A stretch of DNA of 64,000 bases, from NCBI GenBank assembly GCA_947095585.1, contig OX352761.1:25263777-25327776 (forward strand), in the 5' to 3' direction. The position numbers and the translations under genes are program-made. Position 1 is the first letter of the stretch, and each line of letters begins with the position of its first letter. A model generated the notes under the pieces. The model did not search any database. It saw only the letters and a list, made by a program, of their open reading frames with translations, and had not been told where the DNA came from. This DNA is from Nephrocerus scutellatus (lineage: Eukaryota; Arthropoda; Insecta; Diptera; Pipunculidae). Shown piece by piece: positions 10,191 to 22,029 of the stretch.

Positions 10191-11780
10191 GGTTTCAGTA
10201 GCAGGGATTTTTCGGTACCGCAGGGTGCTAACCCACGTTACCTAGACTAGAAACGCTAGAACGTTAGCACTTGCAATTTTAGCCTACATATATAAGGATT
10301 TATACACATAGTTGCCCGGGGACCACCACTAGGAGGTAGGACAAGCACTACATCACGAACTTGATTGTTGCGCTACTGGCTCAAACAAGTTTTGAGCAGT
10401 CATTTGTTTCCCGATCAATCGCAATGCAGATCCCCAATCCCCAACTAATTCTCTTGGCCCAATATAAATGTCACAGCACAATGATATTTAATGTCATTTG
10501 TAAAAGTTATGGCACATTCAGATGTTAACATTACTTTTGCCCCATTAAGCTCCTTAAAATGATTAGAAACTGTAAGGTGTAAATTTGCGTTTCTTTATCG
10601 ATTTGTTCGTTTTTAGGATAAATATCGTACTTTAAACGTAAATAATATCAAATGTACCAACAAAAATTTCCCCCTGGAAATTCCACATTTCCATGTCAAA
10701 GGAATTACTGATTTTTACAAAAAATTCTATTCAAGAATAATAATATTAAAGATAGAAATGTTGGCTCTTGTTTTCCTTTTCCAACTTAATGGCCCCCTCT
10801 AATTTATTCAGAATTCAACTTGTTCGTTTTCGAGTCTTTAATAAGTGGGGCTAAAAGCGAGCCTTTCAGCATACAAATCGATACGAAAAGTTTGACCAAC
10901 AACTCTCTATGCCAAAGTGTAATCCATTAAGTCCCAAAATTGCGTGTTCTTTGAGTGAAAAATATCCGGAGGTAAATGTCTCTCCTTCCACATAAAAGTT
11001 AAGAAAGTTAAGAAAGAAAACTCACCAATTGCTCCGTGAACAACATATGGCCCTGGGGTGAGATTCACTCAATAACACCGACTTCTGTAATGGAACGACG
11101 TTTTGTACAACAACCACACGATGAATGTTATATACGAGTATTGTGCAAAACGATTACGGATGAAAGGTTTATTCGGTGTTTTGAGTCAGTCCCCTCCTGC
11201 TATACCGTCTCCGATGCCATCAAATACAAGTTCAATATGTTCGATATATTCCTTCGAGTATACATTTTTAAGAAAATGTCATGTCTACAAAACATTTACA
11301 GATATAGGTTTCCCCTTTCTTAAGGGGATTCGTCTCGTCGCGTCCCGTTCACTCCTCGTAGTAGTGCTGGCTGTGTCGTTTTCCATGTGATTAGGTACCC
11401 ATTCAGAATTATTCATTCGCAGTGTCGCAGCCTTACATCTAGGCTCACGTTTTGCTCTCGAGCGCTGAGTAAAGTGCAAGTGTAGAGTGTGAATGCCACC
11501 ACGAAGACGGTCGTTGTTATGGTCTCACAATGGTGTCGCTTAGTGAAAGAAAGTGGAAAATGGGTCTTTTTGTACGTTTCCATTGATTTATTTTTTACCC
11601 TTTTTGAAGCATTGTATCGTTGTTTACTCCCGTCAATTTTCCGCACTTTCCCAACTGATTTAAGGTTAATAGATTGCAAAAGTTCTCTTGAAACGATACA
11701 TTTTTGAATTCCTTTTTGATAAGCTCAGCAAAGGTGAACATGATAAGCCTTTTTGGAGGTAGGTTTAATGCATAGTAAGT
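10191..11780. other. No recognisable gene
   Basis: Only short frames under 100 codons occur on both strands, many of them overlapping and antisense to each other between 11,036 and 11,880. I see no domain motif and no match to the families elsewhere in the window. The first 60 bases may be the degraded 5' end of RTE-B. Confidence 0.45.
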
Positions 11781-11782
11781 AA

Positions 11783-11911
11783 TATTCGGCGCGACAGACC
11801 ATTGCGGTCCAAGGCCTAGATTCTCGCGACCATTTGTGTTGCGCATGTATATTTTTGGACACAAATGGAAGGGACCCACAATTTAAGACCGGATCCGAAC
11901 GGCAAATTGAG
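11783..11911 (-). repeat. SINE copy, 5'-truncated
   Basis: The reverse complement contains TTTGCCGTTCGGATCCGG, CTTAAATTGTGGGTCCCTTC, AACACAAATGGTCGCGAGAA, CTTGGACCGCA and GGTCTGTCGCGCCGAATA in the same order as the SINE at 43,680-43,910. It carries about 24 extra bases in the middle. The tRNA-related head with A and B boxes is missing. Confidence 0.75.
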
Positions 11912-12229
11912 CAGCTTTCCGTGACAAGTTTTTACTCTCGGAACGATGCATAGTGCTTATGGCTTAAATCGATCACCAAAGATATTGACAGATATTGAAG
12001 GCCTATAGATATTGAAGGCCTTAAAGCTTAGAGTACCTACAATCCTTAATGAGTTTCGATTGCAATAATTCTAGTCCAAAAGAAAAGAAAAAATCTCTAT
12101 TGGACTATAAATGTAATCAGAGCGCTGATGTTAGTGAGCTGCACGAAACACTCGCGTGAATTAGCTGCCAAAATTAAGGCACGCCTATGCACGTCACAAC
12201 AGATAGCTATAGCTTTTTTGGTATACTGC

Positions 12230-12945
12230 TGATTCCATTATAGGCAGTAGTCACGAAAATCAGAACTGCTGGTTCGGTGATAAATGTTAGCCAACGACTG
12301 ATGGAAGGAATGATGCGTACCAACCAATGCCATAATCTCATAGGACGTGGATACCCGAAGAAGAATATAAAGAAGCTTAGAAGATATGAAAAAATAGTTA
12401 ACAGGCGAAAGAAAGCAGCCTGTGAGAAGAATCACGTCCGAGCGAGGACATCACCAACCGCGAAAGTTATACCAAAGAGTCCACAGTATGAAACGCGTTG
12501 CCATTCTGAAGTGATAACGAGTACATTATAGCCGATCTCAAAGTTATCTTGGAAAGATCACTTTCAAAAGGTATTAAGTGGCCAGCTAACTGTGGAATTA
12601 GAGGCTCCACCAATCGCCGACAACCACATTGTGTTGCTACCACCAAGTTAGCAGAGAAAATAATTAAACCTCAGGATCAGTTGGCACCCCGGAGCTGAAT
12701 AAAGTCGGAAGGATACCAATACCATAAGCCATTCATAAACAACTAGTTCAAGTATAGGGAAGAATCGATGAGAGAAGACTGCCAAAAAGGCCGCAATTAT
12801 CGTACTGAGTACGATACTTTTAGACAGGATAGCCCCATATGCTAAGGTCATCTTTGGCTCAGTGTGGCTTCACCCCAGGAAAATCAACAAGTGATCAGAT
12901 TTTTACCTTAAGCAGGTGATGAAAAAAGTTTAGAGTTCCAAATCT
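12230..12945 (+). pseudogene. RTE-C LINE fragment (linker and RT start)
   Basis: This plus-strand relic matches 32,900-33,720 of the longer RTE-C copy. Readable pieces are MRTNQCHNLIGRG and KKNIKKLRRYEK..VNRRKKAACEKN (basic linker), then QLTVELEAPPIADNH and, near 12,860, QCGFTPGKSTSDQIFTL, which is the RT signature before the palm. Stops and shifts are frequent and the RT core is absent. It ends head-on against the 3' tail of a minus-strand RTE-C copy at about 12,950. Confidence 0.7.
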
Positions 12946-12949
12946 CACT

Positions 12950-15045
12950 ATAATCATATCATCATCATATTTGGCTCTACAACCGAGCTCGGGTCCTAGC
13001 CTCCCGTAAAAAGACTCTCCACCGGTCCCGATTTAAAGCCGATGTAATCCAGTTTTGCATCCCTAAATTCTGGGTGTCCTGGTCTATGCCATCCTATCAG
13101 CGTAGGCATTGCCGGCCTCGCTGTCGTGTTCCATAAATCCTACCGCAATGGACTTTCCGAGTAGGATCCTCTTCGCCCATGCGAGTCCACCAGAGCCTAC
13201 CGACCTTTATTTTCTTCACGATGTCGACATCGCGGTAACGCTCGTAGATCTCATCATTATAGAGTCTCCGGAATCGTCCTTCATCACATACAGGGCCAAC
13301 AATTCTCCGTAGCACTTTTCTCTCGAACGCAGCTAAGAGGTAAGAATCCTTTTTTTTAAGCACCCAAGTCTCGTATCCATATGAGTGTACTGGTATGACC
13401 ATTGTTTTATATGGCTCTTATGGCTGCTACAGTTGACCCGAGATAGTTAAAGTATTGCACTACTTCAAATTCGTGATCAACTAATTTAATTGCGGGACCA
13501 ATGTTTGATCTTATGCTCCCAGACGTGGCCGCCATTTTGGCCGTTTTTCTTTCATTTATGTGCAGCCCCAGATTTCGTGCCGCCAGCTCGATCACGTACA
13601 GCTCTTGGGTTTCTACCAACGATGTCAATATCGTCTGCGTAAGCCAGTATCTGGAGGGACTTAGAGAACGTTGTTCCTCTCGCCGTTACGTCAGAGTCTC
13701 GGATCACTTTCTCAAACGCCAGGTTGAAGAGGACGAAGGCCAGTCCATCCCCTTGTCGGAGCCCGTTATATATGTTCAATGTGCTTGATATTTTTACTTG
13801 GCATATAACATTGGTCAACCTACATAGTCGTGTCAGTTTATTTGGGATGCTGAATTCTCGCATAGCTTTATATGCTAGGAGAGCTAGGATGCAAGGACGA
13901 GATTCTTCTCCCAGGCTGCTTTCTTTCGCCGGTGAACTGTTTCTTTCATATCTTCTGAGCTCTTTATATTCATCTTGGCGTGCCCGCGTTCTATGCGATT
14001 GTTGAATTGCTCGGTACGCAATATTGTTACGTTCAGTCGCTAGCTTACATTCGTTATCGAACTAGTCGTTCTGATCTCTACGACTACTGCCAAAGATGGA
14101 GTCAGCATTACTAATGACAGTATTCTTAAGGTGTCTCCACTTCTTTTTCTTTTCTTTTCTTCTACGCCTGACATCTCAGCCCCAGGACTCCAGGCACTCT
14201 GCATTTAGGGCAAGTCCTATCGCTTGGCCGTAGTTGTTTCTGGTCTTCGTTGCGAATGGCAGCCATGTTGACTCGAATCTGATTTGCGGATGCAATCTTT
14301 CGTGATGATGCAATCCGCGCTCGGAGCACCATACCAACAAGATAGTGGTCCGAGTCGACGTTGGCACCTCGGTACGTTCGTACCGTAATCAGGTTCGGGT
14401 TGTGGCGGCTATTTATCAGGTTGAGAATGGCTCCATCAGGAGATACCCAGGTGGCTTTGTGGATATTTACGCGCAAACCTTGTATTCTCAACGACCAAAT
14501 TATTGCTTGCTGCCATCTCTATGACTCGTTGTCCATTGTCATAAGAGTTCTCATGTAAGCTATGGGTGCCAATGTACTGCCTGAATACTGGTATCCTACC
14601 TATTTTAGCATTCATGTTCCCCAGAATGATTTTTACATCGTACTGAGGGCAGGCATTGAGTTCCCGTTCGACTGATTCAAAGAATTCTTCTTTTTCATCA
14701 TCTGGCGAATCCTCTGTAGGTGCGAGAATGTTTATTAGGCTAATGTTTTTAAATTAGCCCCGCACGCGAAAGGTGCATAGCCGTCCATTTATTGCCTTAA
14801 AGCCGATAACCGTGGGTTTCATTCTATTGCTGACTAGAAACCGCACACCGAGCACATGATGTCTTGCATGACAGCTGTAATATATATCATGTTTTGATTT
14901 TTGTAAGACATCAATCCACGTCCACCGCATCTCCTGGATTACTATTATGTCAGCATTATATTTCGGCTAGCTGCTGTCCAGCTCGAGCTCTATGCAGTGA
15001 GCGTACATTCCATGAGAAAATTTTTTAAATCATTCATAGTCTATG
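12950..15045 (-). pseudogene. RTE-C LINE copy: endonuclease plus RT C-terminal half, central deletion
   Basis: Read leftwards from about 15,045. The endonuclease N terminus is degraded. An EMRW motif appears near 14,930, FKNISLINILAPTEDSPDDEKEEFFES near 14,720, KIILGNMNAKIG near 14,620, TWVSPDGA..N near 14,440 and VDSDHYLVGMVLRARI near 14,350. A deletion near 13,870 fuses the linker to the late RT. RT follows with MREFSIPNKLTRLCRL, LRQGDGLAFVLFNLAFEKVIRDSD, an intact catalytic YADD (13,630-13,641) and NLGLHINERKT. The C-terminal domain reads YGYETWVLKKKD and RRIVGPVCDEG..RLYNDEIYERY. The 3' end near 12,950 has ATGATGATGAT repeats, as RTE elements end in short tandem repeats. There are many stops; it is non-functional. 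Confidence 0.82.
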
Positions 15046-15084
15046 GTAGCATAGAATGTAGCCAAGATTGTATTGGGCATCCAA

Positions 15085-15935
15085 AATAAGCTGACATATG
15101 TATGTTGACTATGAACAATATTATAAGCCAAGTCAAGATATCCGGATCGCTATCAAGGCCATACAACATTTAGTTATAGCCGGCTCTGACAAGGCGATGA
15201 ACTGGCAATCTGGCGTCTTCAATCTGGAGTTGGAAAAAGTTATCCTACACTCTGATTTAATGGCAAGTGGAATAATACTCTATAAGTTCAGCGGACGGAG
15301 TCGATATTTAGTTGATTGGTAGAAGAGAGTTGTAGAAAAAGCTTTCAATCAGATCGAGAGGACAGCACGAAATCTGGTGCTGAGCTTAAATGAAAGCAAA
15401 ACAAAGTACATTAAATTAAAATAGTCAAACTTATATTTGAATTAATACAATCTGTTAATTATATCGGGTCAATTATGGCAACCAATAATAGCATGGAACC
15501 GGAAACACACGCACGGCTAAAAAGCCTCCTTTTTTCTCTTAATGCTTTTAAAATCTAGGAATTTAACCACAATATCTGAGCTGCTGGTATTTAGTGGTAT
15601 ATGGGCATACCAGGACTTATATATGTTTCGAGACTTGGGTGCTCCTTACTCGGACCTCTTAACTACGTTCGAGAGAACGTATCTTAGAATGAACGATTCC
15701 GGAGACTCTATAATTATGAAACCTACCTACTTCGACGTCAACATTATAAAGAGAATTAAGCTGGAAAGATTCAGGTTCCGCATGATCGAAGAGGATCCTA
15801 CTCGGAAAGTCATTTGCTGTATAATATACATGAGACATGAGAGCGAGGCTGCGGCTTAAAATCGGTACCGGTGGGAGATTTTTTGCGGAAGTCAGGACCG
15901 GACTTCGGTAGTCGAACAAGTTGTGATGATTAGGT
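15085..15935 (+). pseudogene. RTE-C LINE, RT C-terminal half, 5'-truncated
   Basis: It starts with the RT segment before the YADD box (MYVDYEQYYKPSQDIRIA, then GVFNLELEKVILHSDLMASG, 15,098-15,322). The catalytic region is degraded (GRSRYLVDW in place of YADD...). The C-terminal domain follows at 15,542-15,859 (NLTTISELLVF, TFERTYLRMNDSGD, IEEDPTRKVICCIIY). The 3' end at about 15,935 ends in TTGTGATGATTAGG, equivalent to the tail of the neighbouring minus-strand copy. It lies back-to-back with that copy's 5' end. Confidence 0.75.
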
Positions 15936-17099
15936 ATGTACAGATCTAAGCTACAAACCTAAGTAGCACAATTGTGGGCAGACTAACGAAACCGCATCGA
16001 AATTCGACAGGTTAGATTTTAACAGCACAATAGCTAACGTTTCTACAATACAATACCGCGTATTACAGATTTGAAAGAGCTAGTCACTTTTCTCTGTGGA
16101 TATTGTCGAGCATAAACTACTTCTTAGTACAAATTTTGATTCTGCTTGGATGCGTTTTTCATCTCTATTCACTCATTCGTGAAGGAAGTTCATTCAGGGA
16201 TAAAAATTCAAAAAGTAGCAACAAAGAATTTACGTGTGTATGTATATATATTGGTCATTCATCTTTCAGAAGCACACCAAAATCAAATTTAATTTGTGAT
16301 CCTTTTCCACATCCAGACAAGCCCAGATAGAATCCAATTAACTTCTCACAATTTCACGCTAATTTGCAGACTTAGCCAGTTGATTGGAATGCGTTCGTAT
16401 TGTAGAGTGAGTGTGTTTGTGTTTGTGTGTGTAATTGATTGGCTTGCCAAAAACTTTTGTTGCTTGTCTAACGGAATCAAGGCCGTCTGACTGTTATTTA
16501 TGTTTTAAGAAAGAATTAATAATTTGCTCTTTCATTTTTTCTACTTCACTACAAATGCCAAAAATCATCAAATTATTGCTTGAGCAGGCATACGGTCTGT
16601 TCTTGTTTTCTTCTTCCCATTGAAAGGGAGATCAAAATGTTTACACGTCAATTACCTTTAACGCAAGAACTCATAAGAAGAGTCATCGGCGCCGTTTTTC
16701 TTATATGGCTTCCGCTCACGTAACATCAAGGAATTTTCAGATTCCAACAATAGGATGGACTGGCCATTTTGTATCAGCTATCATACCTGGAACAAGAGAA
16801 AGTGATGAGAAAAACTTGTATACCATCCCGAGGAAATATCTAACGAAATACTTACGTAGATGATATGAAAGGAACTCCTCCAAAGTACCTTGAAATGGGA
16901 GGCACAAAACCGGAGTACGCACATTAATGAGAGGATCCAGCAATGGTATAGCGGAGACTAGCTCAATCTTCGAGTCACTTTTAGCAGCCTTTACCACCTC
17001 AGACCAAACAACTAAAACAAGCCTCACTTCTACCGGGAATAGCCTGGAATCATATAACGGATGTCTTCGGACAATGCAGTTTGTTCGCATTCTCTATCT
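15936..17099. other. No recognisable gene; short TG-rich stretch
   Basis: I see no TE or host-protein motif. A TG-rich microsatellite-like run lies at about 16,408-16,432. A 117-codon minus frame (16,737-17,090) has unconvincing composition and no known motif. Confidence 0.45.
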
Positions 17100-17225
17100 C
17101 TTTTTTTGTATATAATGTACACACACTCAAGGGGTTTGCACCCCTGTTATGCTTAGCACAGCGCGGGCGCTTGGAAATTAAGAAGAGGAAAAGGTGAGAT
17201 GTCTATGAATATATCTCTGCGGTCA
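17100..17225 (-). repeat. Jockey-1-related 3' end fragment
   Basis: The text ATAATGTACACACACTCAAG, ATGCTTAGCACAGCG and GGAAAAGGTGAGATGTCTAT is the inverse of the 3' end of the Jockey copy at 29,740-29,826. A T run precedes it, as expected for an A tail on the minus strand. Only the 3' UTR and the last codons remain. Confidence 0.65.
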
Positions 17226-17279
17226 TATGGACATCTTTCTTTTTTCAGATTTTAAGTTTAGAGTATCCTATCTTCTATC

Positions 17280-17383
17280 TACCGTGCGTTAGTCTCGCAA
17301 AAACTTGAGAACGGCTCGACCGATTTGGATGATTCTTTTTTTTTGTTTTGTTTGTTTCAATACTGGGGTGGTTTAGGAAAGGT
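17280..17383. repeat. Helitron-like fragment
   Basis: CGCAAAAACTTGAGAACGGC followed by TCGACCGATTTGGATGATTC is a phrase shared by many insect Helitron-derived repeats. There are no termini and no coding sequence. Confidence 0.3.
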
Positions 17384-19824
17384 TTCAGAACACCCAAAAG
17401 GAACAGCCGGTAAATCCCTAAAAGTCTCGTTGTCTGACCATCAACACATCAGGTTTGACCTTCCAGGCAGATTGGCACATGCTTCTTCCAGATACGATCC
17501 CAAGTCTATACGCACTGGAATCTTTATAGGGGACTTGTCCTCTCCAGGATAGATATGCTTCCTGCACTTATCGAGTCCATAGCGGACCTAGATGGGGCAG
17601 CATATCAGTTAAATTATGTGTTTCTTACCTCCTACTACGCCAGCTGTGTTCCCAAAACTAGTTTGAGACAGATGGTAACTAAACGTCGGACCGTGAGGAC
17701 ACAATTAGAACGTTACTTTGAGTTCATTTCAGTTCATACCCTAATGCTCCTTACCATAGGGCCCGCATTGACAGCAGGGTAAATAGTTTGTCCGGAAAAA
17801 TATTTAGTCCAGATAAGGTGAAATGGGTCGTAGGATCCTTCAAACCATTCAAAGACCCCGGCGGTGATGGCCTTTTTCCAGCAGTCTTGCAGAGAGCAAT
17901 CGATCTCATCCTGCCGGGTTTGATTGCTTCATTTAGAGCCAGCTACTACTGGGGTTACATTCCATATACCTGGAAAAAGGTAAACGTAATCTTTATCCCT
18001 TAACCAGGCAATATGCCCAGTGAGCTGGCTAAATCATACAGACCTATAAGTCCAACGTCATTTGTTCGCAAAATAATGGAAAGACTTATTGATGTTCATA
18101 TCAGAGCCTGGCTAGATATGTCTAGACCTCTACACTCAAGTCATTTTGCTTTCCTAGAGATTGAAGGTGCTTTCCATAACACTGGCTACGACTCAATAGC
18201 AAGAGCAATCAGTAGTAGAGGTATCGAGGATTTGATCTACCAATGGATAAGGGCCATGCTTGAAAGTCGAGTTATGACTTCCTTCAAAGAGGCAGTGCCT
18301 GGGTCGGTGACTGCATCTAAGAGCTGTACCCAAGGACTTGTCCTTTCTCCCCTTTTCTGGTCAATCATCATAGACTTTCTAGGCAATCTACATAGATCAG
18401 GCTACATCTATGATTTGGCGATTTTAATTAGCAGTAAGCACAGCGTGATAATTATAAATGTAAGGCAAGGTGCGTTACTTCACATCTTAGAATGGTGCAG
18501 CAGAGAAGGGCTCTCCATAAATCCTTGCACAACCATTTTAGTGCCTTTCACAAAAGGAAGACTGTCCGATATGGGACCTATCATCATCAAATGCATCACG
18601 TTAGAGTATTCCAGTGCGGTTAAATATCTCGGCGTCATTCTTGATAAAAGGCTTAACTGGAATTCTCATATCAAGTCCGCCATCGAACGTACCACTAGGA
18701 CCTTGTGGGCCATAAGACGCCTAGAATCTGGGGGCATAGTTCGAAAATGATACATTGGATGTATACAATGTGAGACCTATTATCACGTACGCGGCCATCG
18801 TTACGACTACGTAAGAAGCTGTTGTAGGGCTTTCACCCTTGCAAATCTTTATCAAGAAGACGGTGAATAGATGCGCTATTAAGCTGCAACTAGAATACAG
18901 GTACAAACCAGGTGACTATGTGGGACAACTGAATGTTCTTGACTCAATTCCCGAAAGAGACACATTCTGCACTATACCCGACACCATGGTTAGGGAGTAC
19001 TTTTGGACCACACACCATGGACCAAAGTCTCGATACCATTGAAGTCTGCGCTAGGATTAACCTTAGTAAGGGTTTTATCAGCGCTACTTTTTATACCTTT
19101 TCAGATAGTCAGGCAGCAATGAAAGCGCGATCGTGCAACATAATGCGCTCTAAATCAGTTAAATGCTGCTACGATGCACTGCAATCACTAGCAAGGTATA
19201 ACAGGGTGAAGCTCGGTCCTGTCACCCGGTTATAGCAGGCAACGAATATGCAGATGAACTAGCCAAGACTGGATCGGAATCTGCGTTCTTAGCACCGGAA
19301 CCTTAATGTGCTGTCAACTGAGCTGCCACCACAGCAATGATTAATAAGTGGGAAAGCTTAGACAATCCCAACAATTAATCAGGCCCTTTTCCTATAACGA
19401 AGTCCTTGATCTAGACAAGTATAGCATTAGAAAGCTGGTGAGCTTTCTCACAGGTCACTGTGGCTTGCAATATCACTTTAGCAGAATTAATCTAGGCTCA
19501 GACACTGAATGTAGATTCTATTCGGAGGATGATGAATCATCCGTCCGCATTCTCTGTGATTCTCCAGCATTGATATGTTCGTCGGAAGATATGCGAAGCT
19601 CTGCCACTAACGACATACTATCATTCATTAGGGAGCTAGTAAGTCTCTTATTATTAGTTACACCCTGTGATGCAATAGATCTTTTTAGGTTGCAGTATCA
19701 ACCACTTGGGCTAGGGTTGTCTTCAAAAAAAAAATTAAAAAATGCTATCAGTGCAATGTACCACCCGGAGTCATCTGTTATTGGTGCCACGATCTATGGG
19801 TACTTTCCGGCGATCTTTTTTTAA
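17384..19824 (+). pseudogene. LOA-A LINE: endonuclease end, RT, RNase H and C terminus
   Basis: This is the longest LOA-A copy. It opens with an endonuclease C-terminal motif (SLSDHQHIRFDLPGR, 17,434). RT begins near 17,788 (VVGSFKPFKDPGGDGLFPAVLQ) and has an in-frame TAA at about 18,001. It continues as AKSYRPISPTSFVRKIMERLID; a deletion near 18,150 removes part of the fingers. Next come IEGAFHNTGYDSIARAI (acidic palm motif altered), SCTQGLVLSPLFW, and YIYDLAIL, where YADD should be; the Ala and one Asp are gone, so catalysis would be lost. The thumb reaches 18,750. RNase H pieces follow (TFYTFSDSQAAMKA near 19,100), then a Cys/His C-terminal region (LTGHCGLQYHFSRINLGSDTECRFYSEDDESS). LOA/R1 assignment is tentative. 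Confidence 0.8.
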
Positions 19825-20098
19825 TGAGCCGACCAGTCTCGCGGAAAAAAGATCTGTACGCGTAGGTTAGTTTAAGTTGAGGTAGCTGTCGGGAGAAAAC
19901 CGAGACACTTTGACTAGTAAGGATCAATTGTGATACCAGATGGATCAAGTACTTTCCGGCAATCTTTTTTTAATGAGCCGACCAGTCTCGCGGAAAAAAG
20001 ATCTGTACGCGTAGGTTAGTTTAAGTTGAGGTAGCTGTCGGCAGAAAACCGAGACACTTTGACTAGTAAGGATCAATTGTGATACCAGATGGACCAAT
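19801..20098. repeat. 149-bp tandem duplication related to a LOA 3' UTR
   Basis: Two direct copies, 19,801-19,949 and 19,950-about 20,098, differ at only a few positions. Each begins TACTTTCCGGC and ends GTGATACCAGATGGA. On the minus strand each resembles the 3' end of LOA-B elements (ATCTGGTATCACAATTGATC, GTGTCTCGGTTTTC, CCGACAGCTACCT). The array overlaps the last codons of the plus-strand LOA-A frame. Confidence 0.85.
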
Positions 20099-21265
20099 AA
20101 AATTGTTCCTCCTACTAGCGTAGCTTAGCTATCAGAGAAGATGAGCATATCATAAGCGGAACCTCGCAATTCTTTTCATTCTGGTTCTCCGGTTTCTCAG
20201 GTTGCCTGCCGGTGCTCTACGGAATCGTTACTTTAAACTTTTCACTACCCTTTCAGCTTTAGATTGCAAGTTTTAGACAGCTTTGCGTTCACCAATCAGA
20301 ACGCTTATAGGTTCAATTGCCGCGATTACCAATATAGCTTACCCGGATACTGAATGGTAAGTTGAGGCTTGGACTGCACCAGACATCATAAGCGGCTATA
20401 CATTGCTATACGTCAAGACGGGAATGTTAATCATAAGTCTGTTTGGATCCGATCTCTGCTAGATCTGATGAAATAAACCCATTAGAGTCAATAATTCGCA
20501 GGATATGATAGGACGGTATAGTTCAAACCGCTTACAGATAACATCGGTCCAATATCAGGAGAGTTTTTTTTTTGTGAAATACCTAAAGCCAAAGTAGAAG
20601 GATTAGAAAACCAATAACTCTACTCAAGACCCAGGTTTAGTTATTTATCTTTTGACCTTGAAACGAAACGTCAAAGGATGACTTTGATATCATTACGATA
20701 AAAATACTTTTACAGGGTCTTTAGCTACTCAATTAATCCTAAATAAGTTTGTAGCATTGCGAATAACCTCGTTCGTAAAAAACAATCTTTCGATATCAAC
20801 CTTTTCTTACTACCTTAAAAGGGCAACATAGTTGATACGCAATTAACAATATATTTTATTGAAATAGGTCCGTTTTCCTACTCTTTTAACACAAAACAAA
20901 ACACCTTCGAGTTATATCCTTCTTCCAAAACAGTTCGGGAAAGCATGTAACTTTTGATGTTCGAAACACAACAAGCCCTTATTCTGGTCCAAACGGTTCA
21001 CCGAGCACCTCTCTTATTCCAGCAGCATGTTTTTATCGAATGGTCTTTACCGGTGTTAGCTATGTTCTTGCAAATGAGTTAATCTAAATTTGTTAGAACT
21101 TTTATTAGGGTGTTTGCAAGTAAAGAACGTGATCATAGAATTAATACGATTTTGATCTAGCATGGGCCACCATCGAGTGCTTGGGTTTGGGTTGGGTTGG
21201 TAATGAATACAGACTGGATTTAAAGTCAATTCATTAATTATCTTCGAATTGCACCGGTATCTGCA
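20099..21265. other. No recognisable gene
   Basis: No coding motif is recognised on either strand. The DNA may be degraded LINE sequence, but nothing supports a family call. A GGGTTTGGGTTGGGTTGG run lies near 21,184. Confidence 0.4.
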
Positions 21266-21269
21266 CCGG

Positions 21270-21545
21270 TTCTCCAGATAGTTAAAGGAATGCACTACTT
21301 TAATTTGCGCTCCACTATTTTAATTGAGAGACCAATGTTGGTTCTTTGACATGGACACCATGTACTTTTTTCTGCTTTCATTTACATGCAGCCCCATATT
21401 CCGCCAGCCCGATCTGGTTAAGAGCTTCTACTACAGCTCTGGGATATCTACCAACGAAATAAATATCGTCTGCGTAAGCCAATATCTCGATGGACTTAAA
21501 GAAAATTCTTCTTATCGCTGTTACGTCAGAGTTTCGTATCATGTC
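21270..21545 (-). pseudogene. RTE-C RT fragment around the YADD box
   Basis: Read leftwards, IRNSDVTAIRRIFFKSIEILAYADDIYFVGRYPRAV is followed by degraded ALNQIGLAEYG and, below 21,378, HVNESR..-like sequence. It matches the catalytic region of the RTE-C copies (13,560-13,860 and 33,960-34,100). YADD is intact but the fragment is under 300 bp. The frame continues upstream to 21,689 with sequence (KTNWEKLKADTYDD) that does not belong to this region of RTE-C. Confidence 0.7.
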
Positions 21546-21807
21546 AATCGGAATCCAGGGCTTGACCTCGTCATTCGTTTCGTAATGTGAATTTTTGTTT
21601 CTCCAGATTGAACAGGAATCATCGTACGTATCGGCTTTGAGTTTCTCCCAGTTTGTTTTTAGGGTGAAGTTGTGTGGTGATAATTTCAATGGCAGGTTGT
21701 CAGTGGCGGTTGACCACTAGTTGTGGGGAGAGGCCATCTCTATCATCACACAACTAGGGGAAAATGGAAATTCATTTGAATCGATACAAGTAAATACAAA
21801 TACATAC

Positions 21808-21887
21808 TTCGATCCAAGTACTTTTGGCATCGATACTTTTGGTTGTGATACCAAGTAGATATCGAAAAAAAAAGTACTTGGATCGAA
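21808..21887. repeat. 18-bp perfect inverted repeat
   Basis: Left arm TTCGATCCAAGTACTTTT (21,808-21,825) and right arm AAAAGTACTTGGATCGAA (21,870-21,887) are exact inverses around a 44-nt spacer. Further GATAC/CAAG words in the spacer also echo the arms. Confidence 0.8.
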
Positions 21888-22029
21888 TGGAAGTTTCGCA
21901 TCAAGTTGGTTCTCCTTCCAACTTTCTCTAGTTGGAAACTCTACGGCAAAGCTAGGATTGAAGTGAAATTTAGGAGTGCAGTAGTCCTTTGGTAAAAACT
22001 GCAGTATATTGCAGTGGCCGTACGGTTTG

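Noticed and set aside
16737..17090. 117-codon minus-strand frame as a possible host exon
   Set aside because: No recognisable motif or homologue, and no convincing coding neighbour.
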